DNA of 64,000 bases from Pseudomonas linyingensis (GTDB lineage: Bacteria > Pseudomonadota > Gammaproteobacteria > Pseudomonadales > Pseudomonadaceae): positions 167,540-231,539 of the forward strand of contig NZ_FNZE01000007.1 of the NCBI RefSeq assembly GCF_900109175.1, read 5' to 3'. Below, piece by piece: positions 33,643-43,018 of the stretch. Position numbers and translations under genes: made by a program. Each line of letters begins with the position of its first letter. Within the stretch, counting starts at the first letter, position 1. The notes under the pieces are model-generated. The model worked only from the letters and a program-made list of their open reading frames with translations. It did no database searches and was not told the origin of the DNA.

Positions 33643-34008
33643 ATGTTCGAGCCCGGTCATGTACACGTATTCAACCCGGTGGCCGCTTTAGGCCTGCCAA
33701 CCTACAACGTCGATTTCTATTACGAAGTGCGTCCCGGCGCCAAGGACGGGCCGATGGTGCACTTCCGCATGACTGGCGAGATCGACGGCAAGCCTTTCGA
33801 GGAAGCCTTCGAGATGTCCCACGATACCGTGTTCAACTTCGCCAGCACGGTGGGGAAGGTTGCCGCCAAGCATGGCATGCCGATCAACCACAGCCCGGTC
33901 CTGCGTCACCACAAGGAATTCGACGCCACCTTCGAGGACCTCCGCGCCAAGCTCAAAGCGGCCGTCGGCGGGCCGTTGAGCGCCCATGACCCGAACGCTG
34001 GCTCCTGA
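33643..34008 (+). CDS. DUF5064-like small protein
   Basis: This 121-residue protein (MFEPGHVHVFNP) of unknown function resembles DUF5064 proteins of pseudomonads. The start is fixed by a strong AGGAGG at 33628-33633. It has many His and Phe residues near both ends, no signal peptide, and is predicted to be cytoplasmic. It is convergent with the ABC permease gene 20 bp downstream. Confidence 0.6.
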   Translation: MFEPGHVHVFNPVAALGLPTYNVDFYYEVRPGAKDGPMVHFRMTGEIDGKPFEEAFEMSHDTVFNFASTVGKVAAKHGMPINHSPVLRHHKEFDATFEDLRAKLKAAVGGPLSAHDPNAGS

Positions 34009-34028
34009 CCGCGGCGGACCGCCAGCGG

Positions 34029-34796
34029 CTAGTGGCTGACCCAGCGCTGGCGCGCCCAGCCACTCAGCGCATCCACCGCCAGCACCAGCAGCAGCATGGC
34101 GAGGATCACCGTGGCGGCCTGGGCCTGCTGGAACAGGCTGAGGCTGACGTAGAGCATCTGGCCGAGACCGCCGGCACCGACGAAGCCGAGCACGCTGGCC
34201 ATGCGGATGTTGTTCTCCCAGCGGTACAGCGAGTAGGCGATCAGCTGCGGCCATACCCCCGGCAGAGTGCCGTAGACGAAGGCGGCGACGTGCCCGCCGC
34301 CGGCCAGGCGGATGGCCTCGGCCGGTTCGCCTGGAGTGTTCTCCAGTGCCTCGGCGAACAGCCGGCCGAGCACCCCGGTGGTATGCAGAGCCAGGGCCAG
34401 GGTGCCGGCATTCGGCCCCAGCCCGGCGGCCAGCACCATCAGCGCCGCCCACACCAGTTCCGGAATCGAGCGCAGGGCATTGAGCACGAAGCGCGCCAGC
34501 GCGCCAGCGACGGCACCGAAGCGCCCGGCGGCCGGCAGGGCCAGGGCGAGGCCGAGCAGCGCGGCGAGCAGGGTGCCCAGTGCCGACATGGCCAGGGTTT
34601 CCAGGCTGGCGCGGCCAATCTGGGCGAGGTGCGCGGCGGAAAAATCGGCCGGGAAGAAGCCAGCGGCGTAGTCGGCCATCAGCGCCAGCCCCCGGGCGCT
34701 GGTCAGCCCGGAGAAGTCCAGGCCGAGGCCGACGAAGGAGACGGCGACGGCGAGCAGGATCGCCAGCAGCAGGGCGTAGTTGAGTGCACGCTTCAT
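34029..34796 (-). CDS. phnE: PhnE/PtxC-family ABC transporter permease (second permease)
   Basis: This 255-residue inner-membrane permease has about six helices. The EAA-type coupling region reads [22 protein letters not shown] and the core has LNALRSIPELVWAALMV. It is the last of four genes encoding a binding protein, ATPase and two PhnE-like permeases. Two distinct permeases suggest a heterodimeric membrane domain. Substrate is not fixed by sequence: phosphonate, phosphite or selenate. Confidence 0.85.
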   Translation of the reverse strand: MKRALNYALLLAILLAVAVSFVGLGLDFSGLTSARGLALMADYAAGFFPADFSAAHLAQIGRASLETLAMSALGTLLAALLGLALALPAAGRFGAVAGALARFVLNALRSIPELVWAALMVLAAGLGPNAGTLALALHTTGVLGRLFAEALENTPGEPAEAIRLAGGGHVAAFVYGTLPGVWPQLIAYSLYRWENNIRMASVLGFVGAGGLGQMLYVSLSLFQQAQAATVILAMLLLVLAVDALSGWARQRWVSH

Positions 34797-34809
34797 GGCC
34801 GGCGGCTCC

Positions 34810-35664
34810 TCATGTCAGACGACCGCGCAGGAAGCGGCTGAGCTGGTCGGCGAGCAGCACCAGGGCGAAGAAGGTCAGCAGCATGCTGGCCACCTCTCCA
34901 CCGGCGAACATGCGCATCGACAGGTCGATCTGCTGGCCGAGGCCACCGGCACCGACGAAGCCCATCACCACCGAGGCGCGGATCGCGCACTCCCAGCGGT
35001 ACACGGTGTAGGAGAGCATCTCCGCCGCCGCATTGGGCAGCACGCCGTAGGCGAAGGCGGCCAGGCGCGGGCTGCCGGCGGCGAGCAGGGCGCGCGCCGG
35101 GCGCGGGTCTACCGATTCGCAGATTTCCGCGTAGACCTTGCCGAGCATGCCGCTGTAGGTGATGGCGATGGCCAGCACCCCGGCGGTGGGGCCGAGGCCG
35201 ACGGCGCGCACGAACAGCAGCGCCCAGACGATCTCCGGAATGCTGCGCAGCACGATCAGCAGCATGCGTACCGGCCAGCGCAACGCCTGCGCCCACCAGA
35301 CCGGGTGACCACCACGGGCCACGGCGGAGACCGACAGCACGCGGGTGGCCAGCAGCGCGCAGGGCACGGCGATCAGCCAGGCCAGGGCCATGCCGGCGGT
35401 GGCGATGGCCAAGGTTTCCAGGGTGGCGCGGCCGAGCAGGGCGAGGAACTCGCCGTCGTGGGTCGGCGGCCAGAAGTCGCCGACGAAGCTGCCCATGGTC
35501 GCGGCGTTGCCGGCGTCGAACAGCACGGCGAGGTTCAGCTCGCTGAGCTGCAGGCCCGGCCACAGCAGGGCCATGGCGAGCAGGGTCAGCAGCAGGCGCG
35601 GCAGGGCGGCGGGGTCGCGCAGCGGGTTCGACGCCGTGGCCGTCGAGGTCAAGTTGCTCAGCAT
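34810..35664 (-). CDS. phnE: PhnE/PtxC-family ABC transporter permease (first permease)
   Basis: This 284-residue permease is homologous to the next gene, sharing [14 protein letters not shown] and the coupling segment [22 protein letters not shown]. The start at 35664 ([11 protein letters not shown]) overlaps the end of the ATPase gene by 7 bp. The extra N-terminal 40 residues are absent from its partner. Confidence 0.85.
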   Translation of the reverse strand: MLSNLTSTATASNPLRDPAALPRLLLTLLAMALLWPGLQLSELNLAVLFDAGNAATMGSFVGDFWPPTHDGEFLALLGRATLETLAIATAGMALAWLIAVPCALLATRVLSVSAVARGGHPVWWAQALRWPVRMLLIVLRSIPEIVWALLFVRAVGLGPTAGVLAIAITYSGMLGKVYAEICESVDPRPARALLAAGSPRLAAFAYGVLPNAAAEMLSYTVYRWECAIRASVVMGFVGAGGLGQQIDLSMRMFAGGEVASMLLTFFALVLLADQLSRFLRGRLT

Positions 35665-36464
35665 CGCGGGATGGTCACCACGTGCGGTGCCGGGGCCGGG
35701 GAGGCCGGTCGCGGCTGGTCCAGCTGCTCGTTGGCATACAGGGCGTCCAGCGCCTGCGGAGTCACCGCGTGGGCCGGCAGGTCGAAGGCGATGCGCCCCT
35801 CGCGTACGCCGACGATGCGCGGAAAATGCGCCAGTGCCAGGTCCACCGCATGCAGGCTGGCCAGCAGGGTGACGCCACGGGATTCGGCCTCGCGGTTGAG
35901 CACGCCGAGGGTGTGGCTGGCCAGCACCGGGTCCATCGCCGAGACCGGTTCGTCGGCGAGGATCAGTTCGGCCTGCTGGTACAGCACGCGGGCGATGCCG
36001 ACGCGCTGCAGCTGGCCGCCGGAGAGCTGGTCGCAGCGCTCGAACAGCTGCTCGGCCAGGTCCAGGCGGCCCAGGGCGTTGCGGGCGCCGGCCGGGTCGA
36101 GCGGGTGCAGCAGGTTGAGCAGGGACTTCCACAGCGGCCATTGGCCGAGGCGGCCGGCCAGCACGGCGGTGACCACGCGTTGGCGCGGCGGCAGCGGCGG
36201 GCTCTGGTGGACCAGGCCGAGGCGCGCGCGCAGGCGCTTGCGCTGCCCGGCGGGCAGGCGCCACGGCTCGCTGCCGAGCAGTTCGAGACGGCCTTCGGAG
36301 GGTTGCAGGCTGGTGGCCAGCAGGCGCAGCAGGGTGGTCTTGCCGGCGCCGGACGGACCGATGATGGCCAGCCGCTCGCCGCGGCCGACCGTCAGTTCGA
36401 CTTCCTGCAGGGCGCGCCGACCGTTGGCGTGGGTCAGGCCCACGCCGGTCAGGCGCACGGTCAC
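35658..36464 (-). CDS. phnC: Phosphonate-type ABC transporter ATP-binding protein
   Basis: This 268-residue ATPase has Walker [10 protein letters not shown], signature [13 protein letters not shown] and Walker [15 protein letters not shown]. The start is the GTG at 36464 that overlaps the binding-protein stop as GTGA; it gives [15 protein letters not shown], a normal ABC N-terminus. The longer open frame upstream is arginine-rich noise. Confidence 0.88.
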   Translation of the reverse strand: MTVRLTGVGLTHANGRRALQEVELTVGRGERLAIIGPSGAGKTTLLRLLATSLQPSEGRLELLGSEPWRLPAGQRKRLRARLGLVHQSPPLPPRQRVVTAVLAGRLGQWPLWKSLLNLLHPLDPAGARNALGRLDLAEQLFERCDQLSGGQLQRVGIARVLYQQAELILADEPVSAMDPVLASHTLGVLNREAESRGVTLLASLHAVDLALAHFPRIVGVREGRIAFDLPAHAVTPQALDALYANEQLDQPRPASPAPAPHVVTIPRC

Positions 36465-37312
36465 TTCAGCAGGCCGGCGGCGCGGGCAGCTTCCTCGATG
36501 CCGGTGTAGTTTTCCGGCTTGGTTTCGATGAAGCGGCTGGCGGCTTGCAGGTCGAGGATCGCCTTGTGCTCCGGGTTGGCCGGGTCGAGGGCGAGGAACG
36601 CGGCCTTGATCTTGGTGGTCAGCGCCGGATCCAGAGTGCCGCGCACGGTCCAGTTGTAGTCGTAGTAGGTCGGCGTGGTGGCGATGACCTTGACCTTGGC
36701 GGTGTCGACCTTGCCGGCGGCGACCAGCTTGTCCCATACCGAGGCGTTCAGCACGCCGGCATCGACCTTGCCGGCCTGCACCCAGGCGACGGTGGCGTCG
36801 TGGGCGCCGGAGAACGCCACGCGGGAGAAGAACTGCTCGGGAACGATGCCGTCCTTCTGCATGAAGTAGCGTGGCATCAGGCTGCCGGAGGTGGAGGACA
36901 CCGAGCCGAAGGCGAAGGTCTTGCCCTTGAGGTCCTGCAGCGACTTCACCTTGGTGTCGGCGGTGATGAACTTGCTGGTGAACTTCTCGTCCTGCTCGCG
37001 CTGCACCAGCGGGATGGCGTTGCCGGTCTTCAGGCGGGTCTGCACGAAGGTGAAGCCGCCCAGCCAGGCCAGGTCGACACGGTCGGCGGCGATGCCCTCG
37101 ACCACCGCGGCGTAGTCGGAAACCGGCACGAACTCGACCGGCATGCCCAGTTCCTTCTCCAGGTAGGCACCCAGCGGCTTGAACTTGCGCTGCAGTTCGG
37201 TGGGCGCCTCGTCGGGGATGGCGGATACCTTGAGCACATCGGCGGCCTGGGTGGCCAGGGCGGAAACGGACAGGGCAATGCCGGCGGCGAGCGCCAGGGT
37301 ACGCTTGAGCAT
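36461..37312 (-). CDS. phnD: PhnD-family periplasmic binding protein of a phosphonate/phosphite/selenate-type importer
   Basis: This 283-residue solute-binding protein has a signal peptide ending at TQA-ADV. The mature part carries [32 protein letters not shown] and [16 protein letters not shown], the PhnD fold's anion-binding region. From memory this wording is close to pseudomonad proteins annotated as putative selenate-binding. No phosphonate lyase, phosphite dehydrogenase or selenium gene lies nearby, so the substrate is open. The start at 37312 follows AT-rich sequence with GGTGAATC; the first gene of four. Confidence 0.8.
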   Translation of the reverse strand: MLKRTLALAAGIALSVSALATQAADVLKVSAIPDEAPTELQRKFKPLGAYLEKELGMPVEFVPVSDYAAVVEGIAADRVDLAWLGGFTFVQTRLKTGNAIPLVQREQDEKFTSKFITADTKVKSLQDLKGKTFAFGSVSSTSGSLMPRYFMQKDGIVPEQFFSRVAFSGAHDATVAWVQAGKVDAGVLNASVWDKLVAAGKVDTAKVKVIATTPTYYDYNWTVRGTLDPALTTKIKAAFLALDPANPEHKAILDLQAASRFIETKPENYTGIEEAARAAGLLK

Positions 37313-37413
37313 GGTGAATCTCCGGTTCAATAGCGGAAACGTTCGGGCGCGAATTATAGGGGCAAGCGCGCGGCTTTGCGCGCCTTTTGCCGCGGCCTGC
37401 GCATCGTCGCGGG

Positions 37414-37433
37414 GATTGGCCGCATGGCCAATC
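37414..37433. other. Perfect hairpin/palindrome between phnD and the dehydrogenase gene
   Basis: GATTGGCC (37414-37421) and GGCCAATC (37426-37433) enclose GCAT. It lies in the divergent promoter region, so it could be an operator for either gene. There is no T-tract. Confidence 0.35.
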
Positions 37434-37489
37434 GGTCGCCGGGCCATCTGTTGCTAAGATGGCGCTTTCCCCCCGTTGCGGAGATGGAC

Positions 37490-38383
37490 ATGAGCGATAC
37501 CTTGCCCGCCCTGGCCTTTGCCGGCATCGGCCTGATGGGCCTGCCGATGAGCCGCCGCCTGCTGGCGGCCGGCTTTCCCCTGAGCGTGTGGAACCGCAAC
37601 CCGGCCAAGTGCGAGACGCTGGTGGACGGCGGAGCCCAGGTGGTCAACCATCCTGGCGACCTGTGCCTCGAGGCCGACATCGTCATGCTCTGCCTGGCCG
37701 ATACCGCAGCGGTGCGCGAGGTGGTGTTCGGTCCCGGTGGCATCGTCGAGCAGGGCTTGCCGGGGCAGTTGCTGGTCGACTTCTCCAGCTGCGAGCCGGG
37801 CGCCACCCGCGAGATGGCCATCGAGCTGGAGGAGCGCTGCGGCATGCGCTGGGTCGATGCGCCGGTGTCCGGCGGCACGCCGGGCGCCGAGGCTGGCAGC
37901 CTGGCGATCATGGCCGGTGGTGCGGAGGACGACATCGAGCGCCTGCGGCCGATCCTCGCCCACCTGGGCCAGCGCCTGACGCGCATGGGCGAGGTCGGTG
38001 CCGGCCAGGTGACCAAGGTGTGCAACCAGATGATCGTCGCCTGCAACGCGTTGGTGATCGCCGAGGTGGTGGCGCTGGCCGAGCAGGCCGGGGTGGACGC
38101 CAGCCTGCTGGCCCCGGCGCTGGCCGGCGGCTTCGCCGACTCGAAGCCCCTGCAGATCCTCGCCCCGCAGATGGCCGAAAGCCGCTTCGAGCCGGTCAAG
38201 TGGCACGTGCGCACCCTGCTCAAGGACCTCGACACCGCAGTCAAGCTGTCGCGCGAGCAGGGCTCGTCCACGCCGCTGAGCGGCCTGGCCGCCCAGCTGA
38301 TGCGCCTGCACGGCAGTCTGGGCAACCTCGAGTGCGATCCGGCCACCCTGGTCGAACTCTATCGCCGGGAGGGCGAGGCATGA
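37490..38383 (+). CDS. NAD(P)-dependent beta-hydroxyacid dehydrogenase (GarR/GlxR-like)
   Basis: This 297-residue dehydrogenase belongs to the 3-hydroxyisobutyrate/tartronate-semialdehyde reductase family. The nucleotide loop is [12 protein letters not shown], the substrate loop [15 protein letters not shown], and the catalytic lysine lies in [14 protein letters not shown] at 37480-37483 is 6 bp before ATG 37490; the ATG at 37484 is too close to it. It overlaps the hydroxypyruvate isomerase gene (ATGA), which supports a tartronate-semialdehyde role. L-threonate-type substrates are an alternative. Confidence 0.8.
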   Translation: MSDTLPALAFAGIGLMGLPMSRRLLAAGFPLSVWNRNPAKCETLVDGGAQVVNHPGDLCLEADIVMLCLADTAAVREVVFGPGGIVEQGLPGQLLVDFSSCEPGATREMAIELEERCGMRWVDAPVSGGTPGAEAGSLAIMAGGAEDDIERLRPILAHLGQRLTRMGEVGAGQVTKVCNQMIVACNALVIAEVVALAEQAGVDASLLAPALAGGFADSKPLQILAPQMAESRFEPVKWHVRTLLKDLDTAVKLSREQGSSTPLSGLAAQLMRLHGSLGNLECDPATLVELYRREGEA

Positions 38384-39168
38384 AGCTGTGCGCCAACCTC
38401 AGCCTGCTGTTCACCGAGCTGCCGCTGCTGGAGCGCATCCAGGCGGCGGCGGATGCCGGTTTTGCCGGGGTGGAGATCCAGTTTCCCTACGCGCTGGCGG
38501 CCGAAGAGTTGCACGCGGCGCTGCAGCGCGCCGGCCTGCCGCTGGTGCTGATCAACCTGCCGGCCGGCGACCTGCTGGGCGGCGGGCCGGGACTGGCGGC
38601 GGTGCCGCAGCGCCAGGCCGAATTCGACGCCGCGCTGGCGCAGGCGCTGGCCTATGCGCAGGTGCTGCAGCCGCAGTGCGTCAACGTGCTGCCCGGCCGC
38701 CTGGCCGAGGGTGTGGCGCGCGGGGACGCGCTGGCCACCCTGGTCGGCAACCTGCGCCGCACGGCCGAGGCCTTCGCGCCGCTGGGCATCCAGGTGCTGG
38801 CCGAGGCGATCAATCCGCTGGACATGCCGGGCTTCCTGATCAATACGCCGGACGACCTCAACATGCTGATCGCGGCGGTTGACCATCGCAACTTCGCCGT
38901 GCAGCTGGACTTCTACCACATGGCCCGCCAGGGCCTGGAGCTGCCGGCCTGCATCGCCGCGCTGGCCGGGCGCATCGGCCACATGCAGTTCGCCGACTGC
39001 CCGGGGCGCGGTGCGCCGGGTAGCGGCAAGCTGGATTTTGCCGAGGCGCTGGCCGCGCTGCGGGCGAGCGGCTACGACGGCTGGCTGGCGGCCGAGTACA
39101 AGCCGGGGGCGGCGGGCACCGCGGCCAGCCTGGGCTGGCTGGCGCAGTGGCGGTCTGCAGGAATGTAA
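38380..39168 (+). CDS. hyi: Hydroxypyruvate isomerase-like TIM-barrel protein (Hyi/OtnI)
   Basis: This 262-residue xylose-isomerase-like TIM barrel would interconvert hydroxypyruvate and tartronate semialdehyde, or 2-oxo-tetronates in OtnI relatives. Family motifs are [45 protein letters not shown] and AEYKPG. It is translationally coupled to the dehydrogenase upstream. No gcl (glyoxylate carboligase) is in the window, so the exact pathway is uncertain. Confidence 0.8.
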   Translation: MKLCANLSLLFTELPLLERIQAAADAGFAGVEIQFPYALAAEELHAALQRAGLPLVLINLPAGDLLGGGPGLAAVPQRQAEFDAALAQALAYAQVLQPQCVNVLPGRLAEGVARGDALATLVGNLRRTAEAFAPLGIQVLAEAINPLDMPGFLINTPDDLNMLIAAVDHRNFAVQLDFYHMARQGLELPACIAALAGRIGHMQFADCPGRGAPGSGKLDFAEALAALRASGYDGWLAAEYKPGAAGTAASLGWLAQWRSAGM

Positions 39169-39227
39169 GACCTGACAGTCGTTGTCCCCCGCGGCGTTGC
39201 GCCGAAGGGACGTTCTTGACGGTGGCT

Positions 39228-39311
39228 TGTGGGCGACGCTACCTCGCGGCGAAGCGGGCCGCAGACCCGCCCTGGAGCGAAGAGCTTCGCCCCGAGGTCG
39301 GGCCTCCCACA
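39228..39311. repeat. REPIN-like inverted pair of REP elements
   Basis: Two 28-base arms, 39228-39255 and 39284-39311, are inverted relative to each other and match at 23 of 28 positions. Both end in TGTGGG/CCCACA outside and GGCGAAGC/GCTTCGCC inside. This is the form of pseudomonad REP doublets, which are spread by RAYT transposases. It lies in the convergent gap between hyi and rapA. No second copy was noticed in this window. Confidence 0.75.
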
Positions 39312-39326
39312 GGATGACCGTGGCGC

Positions 39327-42176
39327 TTAGCCGGCCACCAGCACGCGGATCGCTTCCAGACGCAGCGAGGCCTTCTCCAGCAGGGCCAGGCCCTGTTCGC
39401 GCTGCCGGCGCAGGCTGTCCAGCTCGCTGTCGCGCACGCTGGGGTTGACCGCGCGCAGCGCTTCCAGGCGTGCCAGCGCCTCGTCCTGCTCGGCGGCGAA
39501 GCGGTGTGCGGCCTCGGCCACGCGTTCGGCGTGGCGCGGGGCGGCCTTGGTTTCGCCGATCTTGATCAGCTTGCTCAGCTGATCGCGCTGGGCCTGGACG
39601 AACTTGTTGGCGCTCGAGCGCGGCACGCTTTCCAGCTGGTCGTGCAGGGTCTCGAAGCTGACCCGCGAGGCCATGTCGTTGCCGTTGGCATCCAGCAGGC
39701 AGCGCAGCGCGGCCGGCGGCAGGTAGCGGCCCAGCTGCAGGGCGCGCGGTGCCACCACTTCGCCGACGTAGAGCAACTCGAGCAGCACGGTGCCGGGCTT
39801 CAGTGCCTTGTTCTTGATCAGCGCCACCGAGGTGTTGCCCATCGAGCCGGAGATCACCAGGTCCATGCCGCCCTGCACCATCGGGTGCTCCCAGGTGAGG
39901 AACTGCATGTCCTCGCGGGCCAGCGCGAGGTTGCGGTCGTAGGTGACGGTGACGCCCTCGTCGTCGCCGAGCGGGAAGCCGGCGTCGAGCATCTTCTCGC
40001 TGGGCTTGAGGATCAGGGCGTTTTCCGAGTGGTCCTCGCTTTCGATGCCGAAGGCGTTGAACAGCGCTTCCATGTAGATCGGCAGGGCGAACTCGTCGTC
40101 CTGTTCGAGGATCGCCTCGACCAGCGCTTCGCCTTCGCCGGCACCGCCGGAGTTGAGTTCGAGCAGGCGGTCGCGACCGCTGTGCAGCTCGGTTTCCAGG
40201 CTTTCGCGGGCGGCCTGGCCTTCGCCGAGCAGCTGCGCCCACTCGCCGTCGTCGCCGGCTTCGAGCAGCGGCAGCAGGCGCGGGCCGAACTGGTGCTGCA
40301 GGGCGTTGCCGGTCGGGCAGGTGTTGAGGAAGGCGTTCAGCGCCTGGTGATACCACTGGAACAGGCGCTCCTGGGCGCTGTTTTCCAGGTAGGGCACGTG
40401 CAGCTGGATGGTGTGCTGCTGGCCGATGCGGTCGAGGCGGCCGATGCGCTGTTCCAGCAGGTCCGGGTGGGCCGGCAGGTCGAACAGCGCCAGGTGGTGG
40501 GCGAACTGGAAGTTGCGGCCTTCGCTGCCGATTTCCGAGCAGATCAGCACCTGGGCGCCGAATTCCTCGTCGGCGAAGTAGGCGGCGGCGCGGTCGCGCT
40601 CGAGGATGCTCATGCCCTCGTGGAACACCGTGGCCGGGATGCCGGAGCGCACGCGCAGAGCTTCCTCCAGGTCCAGGGCGGTCTCGGCGTGGGCGCAGAT
40701 CACCAGTACCTTGACCTTCTTGAGCATCTTCAGGGTGTCGATCAGCCACTCGACACGCGGGTCGAAGCGCCACCAGCGCTGGCTGTCGTCGCTCTCGTCC
40801 TCCTGCTGGGCCTGGTAGCCGACCTCCGGGTAGAGGTCGGCATGCTCGCCGACCGGCAGCTCCAGGTACTCGTCCGGGCTCGGCAGCGGGTAGGGGTGCA
40901 GCTGGCGCTCGGGGAAGCCCTGCACCGCGGCGCGGGTGTTGCGAAACAGCACGCGGCCGGTGCCGTGGCGGTCGAGCAGTTCGCGGACCAGGCGCGCGCG
41001 GGCCTCCTCGTCGCCGGCCTCGACGCTGGCCAGCAGCTCGTCGCCCTGGTTGCCGAGGAAGCCGTGGATCGCCGCGCGGGCCGCGCTGGACAGCTTGCCG
41101 TGGTCGAGCAGCTCCTGCACCGCCTCGGCCACCGGCTGGTACTGGGCGCTCTCGGCGCGGAAGGTCTCCAGGTCGTGGAAGCGGTCCGGGTCGAGCAGGC
41201 GCAGGCGGGCGAAGTGGCTTTCCAGGCCGAGCTGCTCGGGAGTGGCGGTGAGCAGAAGGACGCCGGCGATGCTGGCGGCCAGTTCTTCCACCAGGCGGTA
41301 TTCGGCGCTGGCACCTTCCGGATGCCAGACCAGGTGGTGGGCTTCGTCGACCACCAGCAGGTCCCATTCGGCGTCCAGCACTGCCTGCTGGGCGCGCACG
41401 TCGTCACGCAGCCAGTCGAGGGCGACCAGCGCGAGCTGGCAGTCCTCGAACGGATTGTCGGCATCGCTCTCGAGGAAGCGTTCGGCGTCGAACAGGGCGA
41501 CCTGCAGGTTGAAGCGCCGGCGCATTTCCACCAGCCACTGGTGCTGGAGGTTTTCCGGCACCAGGATCAGGGCGCGACGGGCGCGGCCGCTGAGCAGCTG
41601 GCGATGAAGGATCAGGCCGGCCTCGATGGTCTTGCCCAGGCCCACTTCGTCGGCCAGCAGCACGCGCGGGCTGGCGCGGTCGGCGACTTCGCGGGCAATG
41701 TGCAGCTGGTGGGCGATCGGCTGGGCGCGGGCGCCGGACAGCCCCCACAGCGACGACTGCTGCAGGCGGCTGCTGTGCTCGAGGCTCTGGTAGCGCAGGG
41801 CGAACCACTGCAGCGGGTCGATCTGCCCGGCGAACAGGCGGTCGCTGGCCAGGCGGAACTGGATGAAGTTGGACAGCTGGGTTTCCGGCAGGGTGCGGGC
41901 TTCGTGCTCGCCGTTGAGGCCGTGGTAGACCAGCAGGCCGTCGACGTCCTCGACTTCCTGCACGGTCAGCTTCCAGCCCTCGAAGTGGGTGATCTCGTCG
42001 CCGGGCGAGAAGCGCACGCGGGTCAGCGGTGCATTGCGCAGCGCGTACTGCCGGGTATCGCCGGTCGCCGGATAGAGGACGGTGAGGAGCCGGCCGTCCT
42101 GGGCGAGAATGGTTCCCAGACCCAGCTCCGCCTCGCTGTCACTGATCCAGCGTTGCCCCGGTTGATACTGCGCCAT
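39327..42176 (-). CDS. rapA: RNA polymerase-associated protein RapA (Swi2/Snf2 ATPase)
   Basis: RapA recycles RNA polymerase after transcription. The 949-residue protein has an N-terminal Tudor-like region (about 1-105, [18 protein letters not shown]). The ATPase has Walker [16 protein letters not shown] near 175-185, DEAH box VVDEAHHL and TATPEQLG. The second RecA lobe has [17 protein letters not shown] and [11 protein letters not shown]. The C-terminal RapA-specific domain is complete. The start [15 protein letters not shown] is typical. Confidence 0.96.
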   Translation of the reverse strand: MAQYQPGQRWISDSEAELGLGTILAQDGRLLTVLYPATGDTRQYALRNAPLTRVRFSPGDEITHFEGWKLTVQEVEDVDGLLVYHGLNGEHEARTLPETQLSNFIQFRLASDRLFAGQIDPLQWFALRYQSLEHSSRLQQSSLWGLSGARAQPIAHQLHIAREVADRASPRVLLADEVGLGKTIEAGLILHRQLLSGRARRALILVPENLQHQWLVEMRRRFNLQVALFDAERFLESDADNPFEDCQLALVALDWLRDDVRAQQAVLDAEWDLLVVDEAHHLVWHPEGASAEYRLVEELAASIAGVLLLTATPEQLGLESHFARLRLLDPDRFHDLETFRAESAQYQPVAEAVQELLDHGKLSSAARAAIHGFLGNQGDELLASVEAGDEEARARLVRELLDRHGTGRVLFRNTRAAVQGFPERQLHPYPLPSPDEYLELPVGEHADLYPEVGYQAQQEDESDDSQRWWRFDPRVEWLIDTLKMLKKVKVLVICAHAETALDLEEALRVRSGIPATVFHEGMSILERDRAAAYFADEEFGAQVLICSEIGSEGRNFQFAHHLALFDLPAHPDLLEQRIGRLDRIGQQHTIQLHVPYLENSAQERLFQWYHQALNAFLNTCPTGNALQHQFGPRLLPLLEAGDDGEWAQLLGEGQAARESLETELHSGRDRLLELNSGGAGEGEALVEAILEQDDEFALPIYMEALFNAFGIESEDHSENALILKPSEKMLDAGFPLGDDEGVTVTYDRNLALAREDMQFLTWEHPMVQGGMDLVISGSMGNTSVALIKNKALKPGTVLLELLYVGEVVAPRALQLGRYLPPAALRCLLDANGNDMASRVSFETLHDQLESVPRSSANKFVQAQRDQLSKLIKIGETKAAPRHAERVAEAAHRFAAEQDEALARLEALRAVNPSVRDSELDSLRRQREQGLALLEKASLRLEAIRVLVAG

Positions 42177-42339
42177 GCATGTCTCCAGACACGAAAAGAA
42201 GAATGCGGCATTTTAGCGGAAGCATGCCGGGCAGGCCAAAGACAACCGCGGGCTGGTCATGGCCGGTACAACTGCGCATCATGGAATGACCGACGGATTC
42301 GCCGTCCCCCCGCCCATCCACCGCCGCAGGAGCGCTGCC

Positions 42340-42501
42340 ATGAGTGACGAAACCCTGATCGACTTCGCCGCCGAGCGCGAGCGGCGCATCCACGACCTGC
42401 ACGAGAAGCGCCTGCAGGACATGCGCCAGGCGTTCGAGCAGGCGCTGCCGCTGACCGCAAAGAAGAAGAGCAAGGCCCGCGGCAAGCCGAAGAAGCGCTG
42501 A
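42340..42501 (+). CDS. Small charged hypothetical protein
   Basis: This 53-residue protein begins MSDETLIDFAAERERR. It is predicted to be helical up to about residue 36 and ends in a strongly basic tail (KKKSKARGKPKKR). A good AGGAG (42328-42332) lies 7 bp before the ATG. It is divergent from rapA. I do not recognise a characterised family; the basic tail could bind nucleic acid. Confidence 0.6.
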   Translation: MSDETLIDFAAERERRIHDLHEKRLQDMRQAFEQALPLTAKKKSKARGKPKKR

Positions 42502-42686
42502 GGCCACTCGACGCCAAGCGTCTAGCGGGTGTCGCGAGCTTACGTTCGCGCCCCTTATCTCTATTGTCCGCACATGGCGGCCGCCAGCGGCCGAGGGTTA
42601 TATCGTGCCCGCCGCCCGCCGCCCGCCGCTTCCGTTGATCTGCGTCAGGATTTGCCTGCCTTCGTCGGCAAGGTCGTTGGTGCCTG

Positions 42687-42727
42687 TTGATCCGGGTCAA
42701 TTTCCCGGCTGCGTGCATGGGTATTCT
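42687..42727 (+). promoter_or_regulatory. Anr/FNR-type box and class II promoter of the 38-residue membrane protein
   Basis: TTGAT (42687-42691) and GTCAA (42696-42700) with a CCGG centre match the Anr/FNR consensus TTGAT-N4-ATCAA at 9 of 10 defined positions. A -10-like TATTCT lies at 42722-42727. The implied start near 42734 puts the box centre at about -40.5, the spacing of FNR-activated class II promoters. Confidence 0.65.
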
Positions 42728-42762
42728 GGCTCCAACAGCAAGACAGCGCGGAGAGACGAACC

Positions 42763-42879
42763 ATGTTTATGGATGAAGTAGTAATCGCAGGCATCGTAAT
42801 CGTGGTGTTGACTGCCGGCTTCTTGGGTGGTTTTGGATATTTCGTCTGGAAGGACGCACAGAAAGGCAGCAAGAAGTAG
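42763..42879 (+). CDS. ccoM: Small single-helix membrane protein, CcoM-like cbb3 oxidase subunit
   Basis: This 38-residue protein (MFMDEVVIAGIV...) has one hydrophobic helix at about 7-28, then FVWKDAQKGSKK. Size, helix placement and the FGYF-WKDA wording resemble, from memory, CcoM, the small extra subunit found with Pseudomonas stutzeri cbb3 cytochrome oxidase. GGAG at 42750-42753 is 9 bp before the ATG, and a strong terminator follows 40 bp after the stop. The upstream Anr-type box fits a low-oxygen respiratory role. No other oxidase gene is in the window, so the assignment is provisional. Confidence 0.6.
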   Translation: MFMDEVVIAGIVIVVLTAGFLGGFGYFVWKDAQKGSKK

Positions 42880-42918
42880 AACCGATCCTTCCCGACTCAT
42901 GAGCACGCAAGGCATTTA

Positions 42919-42944
42919 AGGCGACTTCGGTCGCCTATTTTTTT
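42919..42944 (+). terminator. Rho-independent terminator of the small membrane protein gene
   Basis: AGGCGAC (42919-42925) and GTCGCCT (42930-42936) enclose a TTCG tetraloop. Seven T residues follow after one A (42938-42944). Confidence 0.92.
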
Positions 42945-42966
42945 GCCTGCAGAAAAGCCCTGAACG

Positions 42967-42996
42967 CACAACGCCCGCGCAATCGCGGGCGTTGTG
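42967..42996 (-). terminator. Strong stem-loop at the 3' end of phaJ
   Basis: Thirteen-base arms ending in CACAACGCCCGCG and CGCGGGCGTTGTG form a near-perfect hairpin with a short CAAT loop, about 23 bp after the minus-strand stop at 43019. The following T-run is poor, so it may be a terminator or a 3' stabiliser. Confidence 0.6.
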
Positions 42997-43018
42997 GTGT
43001 CTGTCGTGGCGGGCGGGC

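Noticed and set aside
36465..36737. Upstream extension of the phnC frame
   Set aside because: It lies inside the phnD gene in another frame and is arginine/glutamine-rich noise; the GTGA overlap start gives a normal ABC protein.
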